This document shows, in pieces, positions 1 through 9,109 of a DNA stretch of 64,000 nucleotides. The stretch covers positions 558,001 through 622,000 of the forward strand of contig AP024710.1 of NCBI GenBank assembly GCA_024363285.1. Direction: 5' to 3'. Below the pieces are notes generated by a model. That model made no database searches, was not told the DNA's origin, and saw only the letters and a program-made list of their open reading frames with translations. The DNA comes from Leptolinea sp. HRD-7. GTDB lineage: Bacteria; Chloroflexota; Anaerolineae; Anaerolineales; Anaerolineaceae. Positions within the stretch are counted from its first letter, which is position 1; each line of letters starts with the position of its first letter. Both the position numbers and the translations under genes were made by a program.

Positions 1-1527
1 ACTCAAAATATGCGTGAAGACAAACGGCTCGCGAAACGGGTCAGGCGTTACATCCCCGCCGGACAGAGTGGTGCCTTTTTCCCCATTGAATGTCAGGAAG
101 GGGTTATCGGGGTTTTTAGCCTTTTTGTCCCCTCTCCACGGATGCTCAATGAAATTGAACAGAGATTAATGGGAGTTATCCTTCAACTGGCCGGGAATGC
201 CATACTCCGTTCGCGATTGACAGAAAAAATAAGACGTACCAACCTTAACCTGCAGGAAGAGATCAATCAACGAACTTCCTTCCAGGAATTGCTGGCAGCA
301 GAAAAAGAACTCCTTTCCACCACTCTTATGAGTCTGGCAGAAGGGGTAATCATTACTGATAATCAAGATAAGATCATTCTGTTCAACCGTTCTGCCGGAT
401 TAATTACGGGGTATGAGTCACAAGAAGCCATCAACAAACCCGTGCAAGCGATATTCCGGCTATTGGATTCAACCACACATCAACCTGTAGAAGACCTGAT
501 CGTAAGTCTGGAAAAATACTCTCAATTACAGGCTCAAGAACCCGGTTATAAATCACCCATGTTGATTCAGAAATCTGGTAACCGGATACTTGTATCTGGC
601 AGTATTTCAAAATTAAATACACCCGAAAAAACTTCCATGGGGCATGTAATCGTATTCCAGGATGTGACTGAAAAGATGAAAGCGGAAGCCCAAACGGCGC
701 TTTCGCAAAAAATGGAAGCCATAGGGCAGATGGCTGCCGGAATCGCGCATGAGATCAACACTCCGATCCAGTACGTGGGTGACAATTTGCGTTTTCTTCA
801 AAAAACGATCACCCGATTTGAAGAGGTTTTGAATGCCTACGAGAACGTTGTGCCGGCCGATGGCGGGTTAATTAAAAAAGAAGAATTGGATCAATTACAA
901 GATATAAAGAATCGCACCCGCATCGCTCATTACCTTGGAGAAAGCACAGTAGCGGTAAACGAATCTCTTGAAGGAGTAGAACGAGTACGCAAGATCGTGA
1001 TGGCCATGCGTGAATTTTCGCACCCTTCAGAAAGAGAGAAAAAGCTGGCAGATATCAATCACGGCATCGAAACAACTATCGCCATATCACGAAACGAATG
1101 GAAATATTCCGCTGAACTTGAAACCAACCTGGATCCGCAGTTGCCTTCCGTTTACTGTCAGATTGATGAAATCAATCAGGTAATCCTCAATATGATCATT
1201 AACGCGGTTCAGGCCATTCAGGAAAAATACCCACCCGAAACAGGACAAAAAGGAAAAATCACGATCAGCACATATACAAAAGAGAGCCACGTCTATATCA
1301 AAATTCAAGACACCGGTATCGGCATCCCGGAAGAAATCAGGCAGAGAATATTTGATCCGTTCTTTACGACGAAAGGTGTGGGCAAAGGGACAGGACAGGG
1401 ACTTTCATTAGCCCACCAGATCATTGTCCAAAAACACAAAGGAAGAATTTACGTGGATTCTATGGCAGGCGAGGGTACAACTTTTACAATCGAATTACCG
1501 ATGGAAGTTCCAGAAAAAGAAACCTAA
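1..1527 (+). CDS. Sensor histidine kinase, N-terminus cut by window edge
   Basis: The frame is open to base 1, so the first ATG (base 10) is probably internal. Counting from it, residues 1-75 look like the end of a GAF domain, about 95-225 are a PAS domain, and a HisKA-type segment holds the phospho-acceptor in AHEINTPIQ (H247). The ATPase core follows: N box with NMIINAV, then DTGIGIPEEIRQRIFDPFFT and GKGTGQGLSLA. It should autophosphorylate and pass phosphate to a receiver. The stop overlaps the next start (TAATG), so it is translationally coupled to a REC-HDOD protein, its likely partner. No membrane segment is seen in the part present. The kinase call is firm; the stimulus is unknown. Confidence 0.92.
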   Translation, partial: TQNMREDKRLAKRVRRYIPAGQSGAFFPIECQEGVIGVFSLFVPSPRMLNEIEQRLMGVILQLAGNAILRSRLTEKIRRTNLNLQEEINQRTSFQELLAAEKELLSTTLMSLAEGVIITDNQDKIILFNRSAGLITGYESQEAINKPVQAIFRLLDSTTHQPVEDLIVSLEKYSQLQAQEPGYKSPMLIQKSGNRILVSGSISKLNTPEKTSMGHVIVFQDVTEKMKAEAQTALSQKMEAIGQMAAGIAHEINTPIQYVGDNLRFLQKTITRFEEVLNAYENVVPADGGLIKKEELDQLQDIKNRTRIAHYLGESTVAVNESLEGVERVRKIVMAMREFSHPSEREKKLADINHGIETTIAISRNEWKYSAELETNLDPQLPSVYCQIDEINQVILNMIINAVQAIQEKYPPETGQKGKITISTYTKESHVYIKIQDTGIGIPEEIRQRIFDPFFTTKGVGKGTGQGLSLAHQIIVQKHKGRIYVDSMAGEGTTFTIELPMEVPEKET

Positions 1528-2750
1528 TGGAAAACCATATTCATTCCATTCTATTTGTTGACGATGACCCCATGGTGCTTCAGGGGTTGAAGCGATCTCT
1601 GGATGAGTACTCCGATCACTGGAAGGCCGATTTTGCTGCCAGCGGTAAGGATGCGTTACAAAAACTTTCAGAAAAACATTATGATGCCATAGTCACAGAT
1701 ATGCATATGCCTGTGATGGATGGGATTCAATTACTGGATCTTGTCAGCAAAACATCACCAGGGGTGATGCGATTTGTCCTTTCTGGACATGTTACAGATT
1801 TGCAGGTAATGCGCGCCACAACCATTGCCCACCAGATGATCGCGAAACCATCGGATATTGACCACATATTCACTATCGTTGAACGGGCATGCCGTCTGCG
1901 GGATACATTGACCGACCCTAAATTGCAAGAATTGGTTACAGAAATAAAACATTTACCCAGCGTTCCAGCTTTATACAATCAACTGATTAAAGAGCTGGAT
2001 TCACCGAATACCAGCATACAGAGTGTGGGAAATATCATTGCCAAAGACACTGCAATGACGGCGAAGATTCTTCAATTAGTCAATTCGGCGTTTTTCGGCC
2101 TCCCCGATGCCATAAGCAGCCCGCATCGAGCCGTTACCATTCTGGGATTAAATACGGTCAAAGCACTGGTTTTGGGAATCCACATATTCTCTGAATATCA
2201 AGATCATGGCATCTTTCCAACTACCATTAATTCAATTTGGAAGCATAGCCTTCTGGTAAGCAGTGTGGCCAATAAACTGGCCCAACAGATACATCTTTCA
2301 ACGCAAGATCAGGAAAACGCCAGGGTATCAGGAATTCTGCATGATATTGGGAAACTGGCTCTAATGAGTATGCCGGATATAACAACCAGAGTACCTGTTT
2401 TACGAAAAGGGGAGATATCCGTTGAAATGGAATATAGCGTTCTCAAAACATCGCATGCTGAAATCGGCGGTTATCTTCTTGGAATGTGGGGGTTGCCGTC
2501 TCCTATCGTGGATGTGGTTACATTTCATCACAAACCGAATTCAAAATCAGGTGACAATCCAGATCTTCTTTCGGTTCTATATATTGCCAACGGGTTGGCC
2601 AATATGGTACATAATGAAATGGAAACAAATTATCCAAAGTATCTAGACATGGCGTATCTAGAGCGGATTGGGCTTGTCAATCAGCTTGACGAGTGGGCGG
2701 AAATTACTGACCGTATATATACCAGTTCAGAACAAAATGATGGATCATAG
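1527..2750 (+). CDS. Response regulator with HDOD output domain
   Basis: The 407-aa protein starts with a receiver domain (about 1-120): acidic pair in FVDDDPM, phospho-acceptor in DAIVTDMHMP and lysine in AKPSD. Residues about 140-340 form an HDOD domain (LPSVPALYNQLIKELDSPN, ILQLVNSAFFG, then ILHDIGKL). HDOD proteins serve as signalling scaffolds in motility, stress and cyclic-nucleotide pathways, usually without shown hydrolase activity. It overlaps the upstream kinase by one base and is the likely cognate regulator. A clear paralogue lies at 4008-5213, with a REC/HD-GYP-like gene between them. Domain assignment is confident; the output is unknown. Confidence 0.9.
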   Translation: MENHIHSILFVDDDPMVLQGLKRSLDEYSDHWKADFAASGKDALQKLSEKHYDAIVTDMHMPVMDGIQLLDLVSKTSPGVMRFVLSGHVTDLQVMRATTIAHQMIAKPSDIDHIFTIVERACRLRDTLTDPKLQELVTEIKHLPSVPALYNQLIKELDSPNTSIQSVGNIIAKDTAMTAKILQLVNSAFFGLPDAISSPHRAVTILGLNTVKALVLGIHIFSEYQDHGIFPTTINSIWKHSLLVSSVANKLAQQIHLSTQDQENARVSGILHDIGKLALMSMPDITTRVPVLRKGEISVEMEYSVLKTSHAEIGGYLLGMWGLPSPIVDVVTFHHKPNSKSGDNPDLLSVLYIANGLANMVHNEMETNYPKYLDMAYLERIGLVNQLDEWAEITDRIYTSSEQNDGS

Positions 2751-2770
2751 GTTGAATTGAGGGATGTTGT

Positions 2771-3949
2771 ATGGCTGATGGAACCATCTTGATAGTTGAT
2801 GATGAAGTAAATGTACTTTCTTCACTATCCCGTACCCTTTTCGAAGAAGACCTCGGTGAAATTTATACAGCAAAGGACGCAATAGAAGCAATCCGGATCA
2901 TCAGAGAAGAATCCATCCCCAGTGTGATCATTTCTGATTACCACATGCCCGGTATGAACGGCATTGATCTGTTGGTCAAAGTCAGAGAAATCGCTCCAGA
3001 TACCACCCGGGTTTTATTAACAGGCGCTGCTGATCTGGGAATGGCGCTGGAAGCTGTTAACAAAGGTAATATTTTCAGGTTCTTGCTGAAACCGTGCCCG
3101 TCAGAGGTTTTTTTGCAGGCGGTTAAAGATTCACTCCGATACAACCAGCTTATTCTGGGCGAACGGGAATTGCTCTCTAAAACGCTCAACGGTAGTATCA
3201 AAGTGATGATCGATATTTTAGAAGCCCAAAGCCCTTTTATTTCTTCAAGAGCAAACCGGCTTCGCAAGTTAGCTCATAACCTGGCAGTAGCGTTAAATAT
3301 GCAGGACAAATTGTGGGAAATTGAACTGGCTGCATTACTCTCTCAAATTGGTGCCGTAACGATCCCCCAGGAACTTCTCTTAAAAAATTTTCAGGGCAAA
3401 GAATTGCTGGATGGGGAACGTGAAATGATCAATTCAATCCCCAGGATGGGACGCCAGCTCATTATGAATATTCCCCGGCTGGAATCAATAGCTGAGGCTG
3501 TTGGAGATCAAAGCTGTACCTATTTTGCCAAATCAGATTCTGGTTCGCCATCTGGCAAAGATATCCCGGTCATTTCCCGTATTTTAAAAATAGTATTGGA
3601 TTATGACCGCTTTCGCGGAAACCTGCTTAGTTCTGTAGCCGCAATAAAAATGATGAAAGCCAGAGAATCTGACTACGACCCTCAGATCTTTGAAGTCTTC
3701 TGCACAAAAGTCCTTCAAATTGATGAGCAACTGGCTTATTACGCCACTAAACCAAATTTAGGGGAAAAGCAGATTTATATAGACGATCTCAAGACTGGCA
3801 TGGTTCTGGCAAGGGATGTTGTTGACAGGAATGGAATTCTGGTTGTCGCCAAAGATACGATCATTACTGAAGTTCTGCAGTACAAGCTAATTAATTACTT
3901 CAGGTCTCAAGCTCTGGTAACACCACTATTCATTGAGGTAGATAGCTAA
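2771..3949 (+). CDS. Response regulator with degenerate HD-GYP domain
   Basis: The 392-aa protein has an intact receiver domain (about 1-125; IVDDE, IISDYHMPGMNG, LLKPC), an alpha-helical HD-like region (about 140-340), and the C-terminal beta module common after HD-GYP domains (IYIDDLKTGMVLARDVV). Where HD-GYP phosphodiesterases have LHDIGKIGIP this protein reads LSQIGAVTIP, and the HHE..DGxGYP segment is missing (AVGDQSCTYF region). The metal ligands are therefore absent, so cyclic-di-GMP hydrolysis is unlikely; a scaffold or sensor role is inferred. It sits 20 bp after the REC-HDOD gene in a same-strand run. Confidence 0.85.
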   Translation: MADGTILIVDDEVNVLSSLSRTLFEEDLGEIYTAKDAIEAIRIIREESIPSVIISDYHMPGMNGIDLLVKVREIAPDTTRVLLTGAADLGMALEAVNKGNIFRFLLKPCPSEVFLQAVKDSLRYNQLILGERELLSKTLNGSIKVMIDILEAQSPFISSRANRLRKLAHNLAVALNMQDKLWEIELAALLSQIGAVTIPQELLLKNFQGKELLDGEREMINSIPRMGRQLIMNIPRLESIAEAVGDQSCTYFAKSDSGSPSGKDIPVISRILKIVLDYDRFRGNLLSSVAAIKMMKARESDYDPQIFEVFCTKVLQIDEQLAYYATKPNLGEKQIYIDDLKTGMVLARDVVDRNGILVVAKDTIITEVLQYKLINYFRSQALVTPLFIEVDS

Positions 3950-4007
3950 AACCCCAACCTTTCCGCTTGCCGGATGCCCAATAATTAAATAAAAGGGAAA
4001 ATTTTTA

Positions 4008-5213
4008 ATGGATCAAAAAATCCACAACATACTATTTGTGACCAACGACCTGGCATTCGAAAAGAGATTGAACGAATCGTTACAGGCATGTTTTGATGTT
4101 TGGAAAATCGAGTTCGCCCGATCCACATCAGACGCTCTTACCATGCTTTCGCAGAAACAATTTGATTCGATCATTACGGATATTAATGTTGCCGGCATGG
4201 ACGGGTTTCAATTCTTAAATATCGTCAGTCAGATGAACCCGGGTGTTGTTCGCTTTGCTTTTTCCGATAGCAGGGTAAGCCATCAAACTATCCGCTCCAC
4301 CAACCTTGTACACCAGATGATCCCCAGAAATGGCAGCATAGACAATTTGTTCACAATCGTTGAACGGGTATGCTGCCTGCGTGACCGACTTTTAGACCCG
4401 CAACTCCGAAACATAATTACATCAATAAAAACGTTGCCCAGCGTACCTCTACTGTATAACCGTCTTGTGCGAGAGTTGGATTCAGATAACGCAAGTTCGC
4501 AGGCTATCGGAGAGATCATCTCACAAGACCCGGCAATGACCAGTAAGATACTTCAGCTCGTCAATTCAGCTTTCTTCGGGCTGCCGGACAATGTAAGCAA
4601 TCCCCAGAGGGCCGTTTCACTGCTGGGTTTCAATACGATCAAAGCGCTTGTTCTCGGTATTCATATTTTCGCGCAATACCAGGGTCAGTCCAATCGATTC
4701 ATATCGATCGAACGAATGTGGAAACACAGTCTTGTGGTTAGCAACCTCAGTTTCAAGATTGCCCGTGAGATTGGCTTGAATTCACAGGACCAGGAGGATA
4801 CACGAATCGCCGGAGTACTTCATGATACAGGCAAGCTGTTGTTCTTTAATATTCCCGGGTTCTTTCAGAAAGTCATTCCCGGGAAAAACGGGATAATGAC
4901 CATCGAATCAGAATACAACGTCTTAAAAACCACACATGAAGAGATGGGCGCTTATTTGCTTGGTATGTGGGGTCTCCCAAATGTGATCCTGGAAGCTGTC
5001 GCATTCCATCATCATCCAGCGAAAGTGATTTCAAACAAAACAGAAATCGTGACAGCCCTTCATATCGCGAACGGGCTGGTGACGATGTGTGAACGGGATA
5101 TGGAAATGAATATTGAACCATACCTTGATATGCCCTATGTGGAAAAACTTGGTCTGACGAAAAAAATGGATGAGTGGGTATCAGAAGCGAAGGTTCTGGT
5201 TCGAACCACATAA
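4008..5213 (+). CDS. HDOD protein with partly degenerate receiver domain
   Basis: The 401-aa protein is a paralogue of the product at 1527-2750, with matching domain order and many shared blocks (FFGLPD, LGMWGLP, KALVLGIHIF). In its receiver half the acidic pair is altered (FVTNDLA), the aspartate in SIITDINVAG is kept, and the conserved lysine of AKP is replaced (MIPRNG). Phosphorylation-driven switching is doubtful. The HDOD half (about 140-340) keeps VLHDTGKL. It is last in the signalling run and is followed by a strong hairpin terminator. It probably arose by duplication and is drifting toward phosphorylation-independent work. Confidence 0.86.
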   Translation: MDQKIHNILFVTNDLAFEKRLNESLQACFDVWKIEFARSTSDALTMLSQKQFDSIITDINVAGMDGFQFLNIVSQMNPGVVRFAFSDSRVSHQTIRSTNLVHQMIPRNGSIDNLFTIVERVCCLRDRLLDPQLRNIITSIKTLPSVPLLYNRLVRELDSDNASSQAIGEIISQDPAMTSKILQLVNSAFFGLPDNVSNPQRAVSLLGFNTIKALVLGIHIFAQYQGQSNRFISIERMWKHSLVVSNLSFKIAREIGLNSQDQEDTRIAGVLHDTGKLLFFNIPGFFQKVIPGKNGIMTIESEYNVLKTTHEEMGAYLLGMWGLPNVILEAVAFHHHPAKVISNKTEIVTALHIANGLVTMCERDMEMNIEPYLDMPYVEKLGLTKKMDEWVSEAKVLVRTT

Positions 5214-5220
5214 TACACAA

Positions 5221-5249
5221 AAACCGCCGGGGTGTCCGGCGGTTTATTT
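5221..5249. terminator. Bidirectional hairpin terminator
   Basis: A perfect 10-bp stem (AAACCGCCGG, loop GGTGT, CCGGCGGTTT) at 5221-5245 lies between convergent genes. It can terminate the HDOD gene on + and the alcohol dehydrogenase on -. Confidence 0.85.
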
Positions 5250-5263
5250 ACGAGTAAATGCAA

Positions 5264-6436
5264 CTATTTTTCTGCCAGTAAAAGGATCTTCTTGACGGCA
5301 TCCTTATCCAACGGAACAAAGTTACCAAAGCGGCGTGTATTGCCATCGGTTGCCTTTGAAGCCATTTCATCGATTCGTTCACCGGTAATACCCGCATCGG
5401 CCAACCGGGTGGCCAGACCCATCGAACGGAAGAAGGCTTCCATTCGCTCAATGCCCAACCGGGCTACGCGTTCTGGATCAAAGACATCCATATCCACATT
5501 CCACACCCGTATGGCCCACTGGGCAAAGCGGTTGATATCATGCTTATACACGTATTTCATCCAGGCCGGGAATACGATGGCCAATCCAGCGCCGTGGGCG
5601 ATATCATAGATACCACTGATCTCATGTTCGATATCGTGCGAAGCCCAATCACCCACACGGCCGGTATTCAACAGATTATTGTGAGCGATGGTACCCGTCC
5701 ACATCAGTTCAGCCCAGGCATCATAATTATGCGGCTCTTCCAGAACGATCGGCGCCTGACAGATCAGTGTCTTCATGGCGGCTTCCAGCATGCGGTCCAT
5801 AAAGGCGACGTGCGTCACATTGGTGAAGTAGCGTTCCATCAGGTGTGCCATAATATCGGTCACCCCGCAGGCAACCTGGAATTTGGGCAGCGAAAAAGCC
5901 AGTTCCGGGTTGAGGATGGAGAATCGCGGGTAGATAAGTTCTGAATTGACGGCACGTTTGAACCAACCATCTTCATTGGTAATCACAGTGCCGGTGCTGG
6001 CTTCGCTACCAGCCGCGGGTATGGTCAACACGGTACCGATGGGCAGCGCGGCTTTGGGCTCTCCTTTACCGAGGTAAAAATCCCATACATCGCCATCGAT
6101 CACAGCACCCATAGCGATGGCTTTGGCGGAGTCAATTACGCTGCCGCCGCCTACCGCGAGGATCAGACCAAGGTTATTTTCTTTGACCAGTTTGATGCCT
6201 TCATATACCAGGCTTAATCGAGGATTGGGTTTTACACCGGCAAGCTCCACCCACTCTACCCCGGCTTTTTTCAATGACGCTGTAATGCGGTCATATAAAC
6301 CGGAGGATTTAATACTGCCGCCGCCGTAATGCAGCAAAACCTTTTTACTATAAGAGGCTGTCTCCTCGCCTACATGTTCTTCCATCCCGCGTCCGAAGAG
6401 GATTTTTGTGGGGTTTTGATAAACAAAATTTTCCAT
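5264..6436 (-). CDS. Iron-containing alcohol dehydrogenase (BdhA/YqhD type)
   Basis: The 390-aa group III dehydrogenase should interconvert aldehydes and alcohols with NAD(P)H in the cytoplasm. The nucleotide-binding stretch AVGGGSVIDSAKAIAMG is at about 94-110. The metal ligands fit the YqhD pattern: D194 and H198 (GVTDIMAHLME), H267 (ASHDIEHE) and H281 (DIAHGAGLA). Length is normal. The start is preceded by AGGAG. It lies 75 bp downstream of, and on the same strand as, the LacI-type gene, so the two probably form an operon under that regulator, which would link the enzyme to sugar or polyol metabolism. Substrate is unknown. Confidence 0.92.
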   Translation of the reverse strand: MENFVYQNPTKILFGRGMEEHVGEETASYSKKVLLHYGGGSIKSSGLYDRITASLKKAGVEWVELAGVKPNPRLSLVYEGIKLVKENNLGLILAVGGGSVIDSAKAIAMGAVIDGDVWDFYLGKGEPKAALPIGTVLTIPAAGSEASTGTVITNEDGWFKRAVNSELIYPRFSILNPELAFSLPKFQVACGVTDIMAHLMERYFTNVTHVAFMDRMLEAAMKTLICQAPIVLEEPHNYDAWAELMWTGTIAHNNLLNTGRVGDWASHDIEHEISGIYDIAHGAGLAIVFPAWMKYVYKHDINRFAQWAIRVWNVDMDVFDPERVARLGIERMEAFFRSMGLATRLADAGITGERIDEMASKATDGNTRRFGNFVPLDKDAVKKILLLAEK

Positions 6437-6511
6437 AATACTTTCTCCTTATATGGGGTATCTGTTACAGCGAATCATGAGCAACGTGTTCCTATTTTTC
6501 TTTCCTGATAA

Positions 6512-7543
6512 TTAACCGGGTGTCCGCGTGGTACCACGCAATATCAGCCTGGTCGCTAATGTGACGGTTTTCGGCCGCGGCCTCTTACCGGTTATCATCT
6601 GCAAAAGCATGGCAGCACTGCGAGATCCCATTTCTATCGCGGGTTGTGAGACCGTAGAAAGCGGCGGGTCAACCATTTCAGCCATTTCAATATCATCAAA
6701 ACCGATAACTTCCACCTGGTCAGGCACAGAAATATGAGCTTCTCGAAGCGCGCGTAAGGCGCCAAACGCCATAAGGTCGTTGGCGGCGAATACCCCTGTG
6801 AATGAAACTGCCCCTCCCGGCAATACATGCCTTCGCAGGCAATCTTCCATCAATTTCCGCCCGCTCTCAATAGAATAATCACCATATAAGATCTCGACCC
6901 TGTCCGCCGGTAGTCCCATCTGTTTGATGGCAAGTTCCACACCTTCCTGCCGCAGCCGCGATTGTGAAAGTTCCGCTGGTCCGTTTATAAAAATCAACGA
7001 ACTGCCAGGACGCGAAAGCAGGAATTCCGCCGCCTGACGTCCGCCATCCAGATTGTCAACATACACCCCGGCATATTTCATTGGGTCATCGATGATCCGG
7101 TCAATCAAAATGTACGGAATTTCCGCCTCTTCCAGTAACTCCAACTGGCAGTCGCAGTCTGATTCGGCTGAATCCAAAATTACACCGTCAACCCCTTTTT
7201 CGATGAGGATGGAAACGTATTCTTTTTCTTTTTTGATATCAAGGTCCGAATTACAAAGAAACAGGCTGTAACCGGCTTTTTTTAATGTGTCTTCCGCACC
7301 CCGTACCAACATGGAATAATACGGATTGGCAATATCAGGGATAATCACACCCACCGACGCGGATTTACCGGTAGCCAGCCCGCGGGCAAATCCGCTGGGT
7401 TGGAAGCCGGTTTCTCGTAATAACTCCTGGATGCGTTGACGGGTTTCGGGGCCAACCCCCTCAGTGCGGTTATTCAGCACACGCGAAACCGTTGCTTTAG
7501 ATACTCCAGCCTGCCGGGCAATATCAGAAATCGTGACCTTCAT
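6512..7543 (-). CDS. LacI-family transcriptional regulator
   Basis: The 343-aa protein has an N-terminal helix-turn-helix (ISDIARQAGVSKATVSRVLN, residues 4-23), the linker region, and a periplasmic-binding-like effector domain from about residue 60 (GVIIPDIANPYYSMLVRGAE; later ANDLMAFGALRAL and VIGFDDIEMAE). It should repress transcription by binding a palindromic operator and release on binding a small sugar-like ligand. A near-perfect palindrome sits 12 bp upstream of the start, suggesting autoregulation and control of the divergent Dabb gene. The alcohol dehydrogenase follows on the same strand. Confidence 0.93.
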   Translation of the reverse strand: MKVTISDIARQAGVSKATVSRVLNNRTEGVGPETRQRIQELLRETGFQPSGFARGLATGKSASVGVIIPDIANPYYSMLVRGAEDTLKKAGYSLFLCNSDLDIKKEKEYVSILIEKGVDGVILDSAESDCDCQLELLEEAEIPYILIDRIIDDPMKYAGVYVDNLDGGRQAAEFLLSRPGSSLIFINGPAELSQSRLRQEGVELAIKQMGLPADRVEILYGDYSIESGRKLMEDCLRRHVLPGGAVSFTGVFAANDLMAFGALRALREAHISVPDQVEVIGFDDIEMAEMVDPPLSTVSQPAIEMGSRSAAMLLQMITGKRPRPKTVTLATRLILRGTTRTPG

Positions 7544-7554
7544 GGCTCTCCGGA

Positions 7555-7585
7555 AGAGTAACCGGTTTACTAAACCGGTTACTCT
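7555..7585. promoter_or_regulatory. 31-bp palindromic LacI-type operator in divergent promoter
   Basis: The 15-base arms (AGAGTAACCGGTTTA and TAAACCGGTTACTCT) are perfectly complementary around a single central C. Each arm contains AACCGGTT, itself a palindrome with the central CG typical of LacI-family operators. The site lies between lacI (-) and the Dabb gene (+). A possible + promoter is TTTACT (7566-7571) with TATTAT (7590-7595) at 18 bp, which the operator would overlap. Repressor assignment is inferred from position. Confidence 0.8.
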
Positions 7586-7632
7586 ATGTTATTATAGCGA
7601 ATATTCACATGTTTTTCAACAGGAGGATACAA

Positions 7633-7956
7633 ATGAGCCAGATTCCCGCCATGTGCCGGCATGTCGTCCTTTTCAAATTTTTTGACAATACCCCTGCCGA
7701 AACCGTTCACGCCATCGAATCCGCTTTCCGAGAACTGTGTAATCAGCTCCCCTTCGTCACCGGGTTCGAATGGGGTACCAACTCCAGCCCCGAGAACCTG
7801 AATGAAGGTTTTTCGCATTGCTTTATCGTCACCTTTGCCGATGCTTCAGGCCGCGACCAGTACCTGCCCCACCCTTTACACCAGCAATTCTGCCGCGCCT
7901 ATCTTGACCCCAACCTGGAAAAGGTGTGCGTGGTCGATTTCCAGTCAAACAACTGA
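7633..7956 (+). CDS. Dabb (stress-responsive alpha/beta barrel) family protein
   Basis: The small 107-aa cytoplasmic protein has the Dabb/ferredoxin-like dimeric barrel pattern: CRHVVLFKFFDNTPAE at the N-terminus, a central GFEWGTNSSPENLNEGFSH and the late HPLHQQFCRAYLDP. The start at 7633 is chosen because AGGAGG lies at 7621-7626; an upstream in-frame codon at 7609 has no such site. Biochemical roles in this family vary and none can be assigned. It is transcribed away from the lacI/alcohol dehydrogenase pair and its promoter overlaps the 31-bp operator. Confidence 0.85.
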   Translation: MSQIPAMCRHVVLFKFFDNTPAETVHAIESAFRELCNQLPFVTGFEWGTNSSPENLNEGFSHCFIVTFADASGRDQYLPHPLHQQFCRAYLDPNLEKVCVVDFQSNN

Positions 7957-8046
7957 CCTTCCGCCTACACCCTGTTTTCACATTTCGGGAGAATGATACA
8001 ATTAATCCAGTCGTAAATTCTCTCTGTGTGTATTGGGCGGGCTACT

Positions 8047-9009
8047 ATGAGTGATGCAGGACCTACTGTAAATCAGATCATCGATGATCTTACCCGGCAG
8101 GCGGTGACCATTGCCCGCGAGCGGTTCAACCTGGCGTTAGATTTTTCTATGGCCAGTATGTCAAAGCTCGGGCATCTAATCGATCAAGCCCGCAAGAGTT
8201 ATGAAGCAGGAAACGTATCAAATGAAGGGCTTGAAAAGACTGTTCAACTCTGGGGTGCGTATCTGGGTGAAACTCAGCGCCGTAATAAAGGCGGCGTTTG
8301 GAAGCTTAACCCCTCACAATCTGGTGACCGGCGGATATTTCTCTTTTCTCAGGGAATAAATACCTATCCCTTTGAACAGGTGAGACAGAAGATCACCGGA
8401 ACCACACCGGCAGTTCCCGAACGCGACGAAGTTCTTGATAATTACAAACCTGAGAAAAAAGGGCTTACACCCCGCGTTCTGTTCATCGCGGCGGGTATCA
8501 TCATCACATTGATGATCCTGGTTGGCGCTGGCGCGTGGTTTATTAGTGAACAAACCCGCGCCGCTGAAGAGGCTCGCCTGCGGGCCGAGTTCGAATCTTA
8601 CTTCACTCCATACTTCGGCGAATATCTGGCCGAATATTCCAGCATACCGGGTGATAACCCGGATATTTCCGGGCGAGTTATCGTCATCGATAAGAACGCC
8701 CAGGCCATCGCCGGTCTGCAATATTTACTTGATAAACGCCTGCAGCCAGCCAACCCGGAAGAAGTCACTATAGCGGCTCAACTGGAATGCGGCGTCACCG
8801 GTGACAGCCCCGATCCGGCGCTTTCACGCACCGGATGCATAATAACACTGGTAGACCCCGCGCGCGGCAAGATGGTGGCGAAACAGGAATTTCCCGGCAA
8901 AGACATCCGTAAGCCGCAGGTTATCTCTACATACTACCAGGCGGTGGTTGTAAGCCGTGCCATAGACCCGACTCCCATGGTCCAATGGCTGGAAGAAACC
9001 ATTCGGTAG
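8047..9009 (+). CDS. Single-pass membrane protein with WGAYLGE domain
   Basis: Not recognised as a named family. The 320-aa protein has a soluble N-terminal domain (about 1-115) containing LWGAYLGETQRRNKGG, a polar linker, one membrane segment (about 142-165, VLFIAAGIIITLMILVGAGA) and an outer domain with no recognised motif. The N-terminal domain and the TM layout match the shorter protein at 18590-19087, so the two are paralogues. The ATG at 8047 is preferred; an in-frame GTG at 8026 is the alternative. It is followed by the diguanylate cyclase gene 99 bp downstream on the same strand. Function unknown. Confidence 0.75.
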   Translation: MSDAGPTVNQIIDDLTRQAVTIARERFNLALDFSMASMSKLGHLIDQARKSYEAGNVSNEGLEKTVQLWGAYLGETQRRNKGGVWKLNPSQSGDRRIFLFSQGINTYPFEQVRQKITGTTPAVPERDEVLDNYKPEKKGLTPRVLFIAAGIIITLMILVGAGAWFISEQTRAAEEARLRAEFESYFTPYFGEYLAEYSSIPGDNPDISGRVIVIDKNAQAIAGLQYLLDKRLQPANPEEVTIAAQLECGVTGDSPDPALSRTGCIITLVDPARGKMVAKQEFPGKDIRKPQVISTYYQAVVVSRAIDPTPMVQWLEETIR

Positions 9010-9058
9010 CTTCCTCGAAAAAAACTCGTTTTTGATCAGGTATAAAGTGGCACAAAAC

Positions 9059-9109
9059 ATGGAACGGATAATCAGGTTTATTTTCATCAGTGGATTATCC
9101 GGTGTCTAA
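9059..9109 (+). CDS. Possible 16-codon leader peptide coupled to GGDEF gene
   Basis: A short frame (MERIIRFIFISGLSGV) ends in a TAA that overlaps the ATG of the following gene (TAATG). An inverted repeat, GGATAATC (9066-9073) with GATTATCC (9093-9100), lies inside it. No strong ribosome-binding site precedes it, so it may be chance. Confidence 0.25.
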   Translation: MERIIRFIFISGLSGV

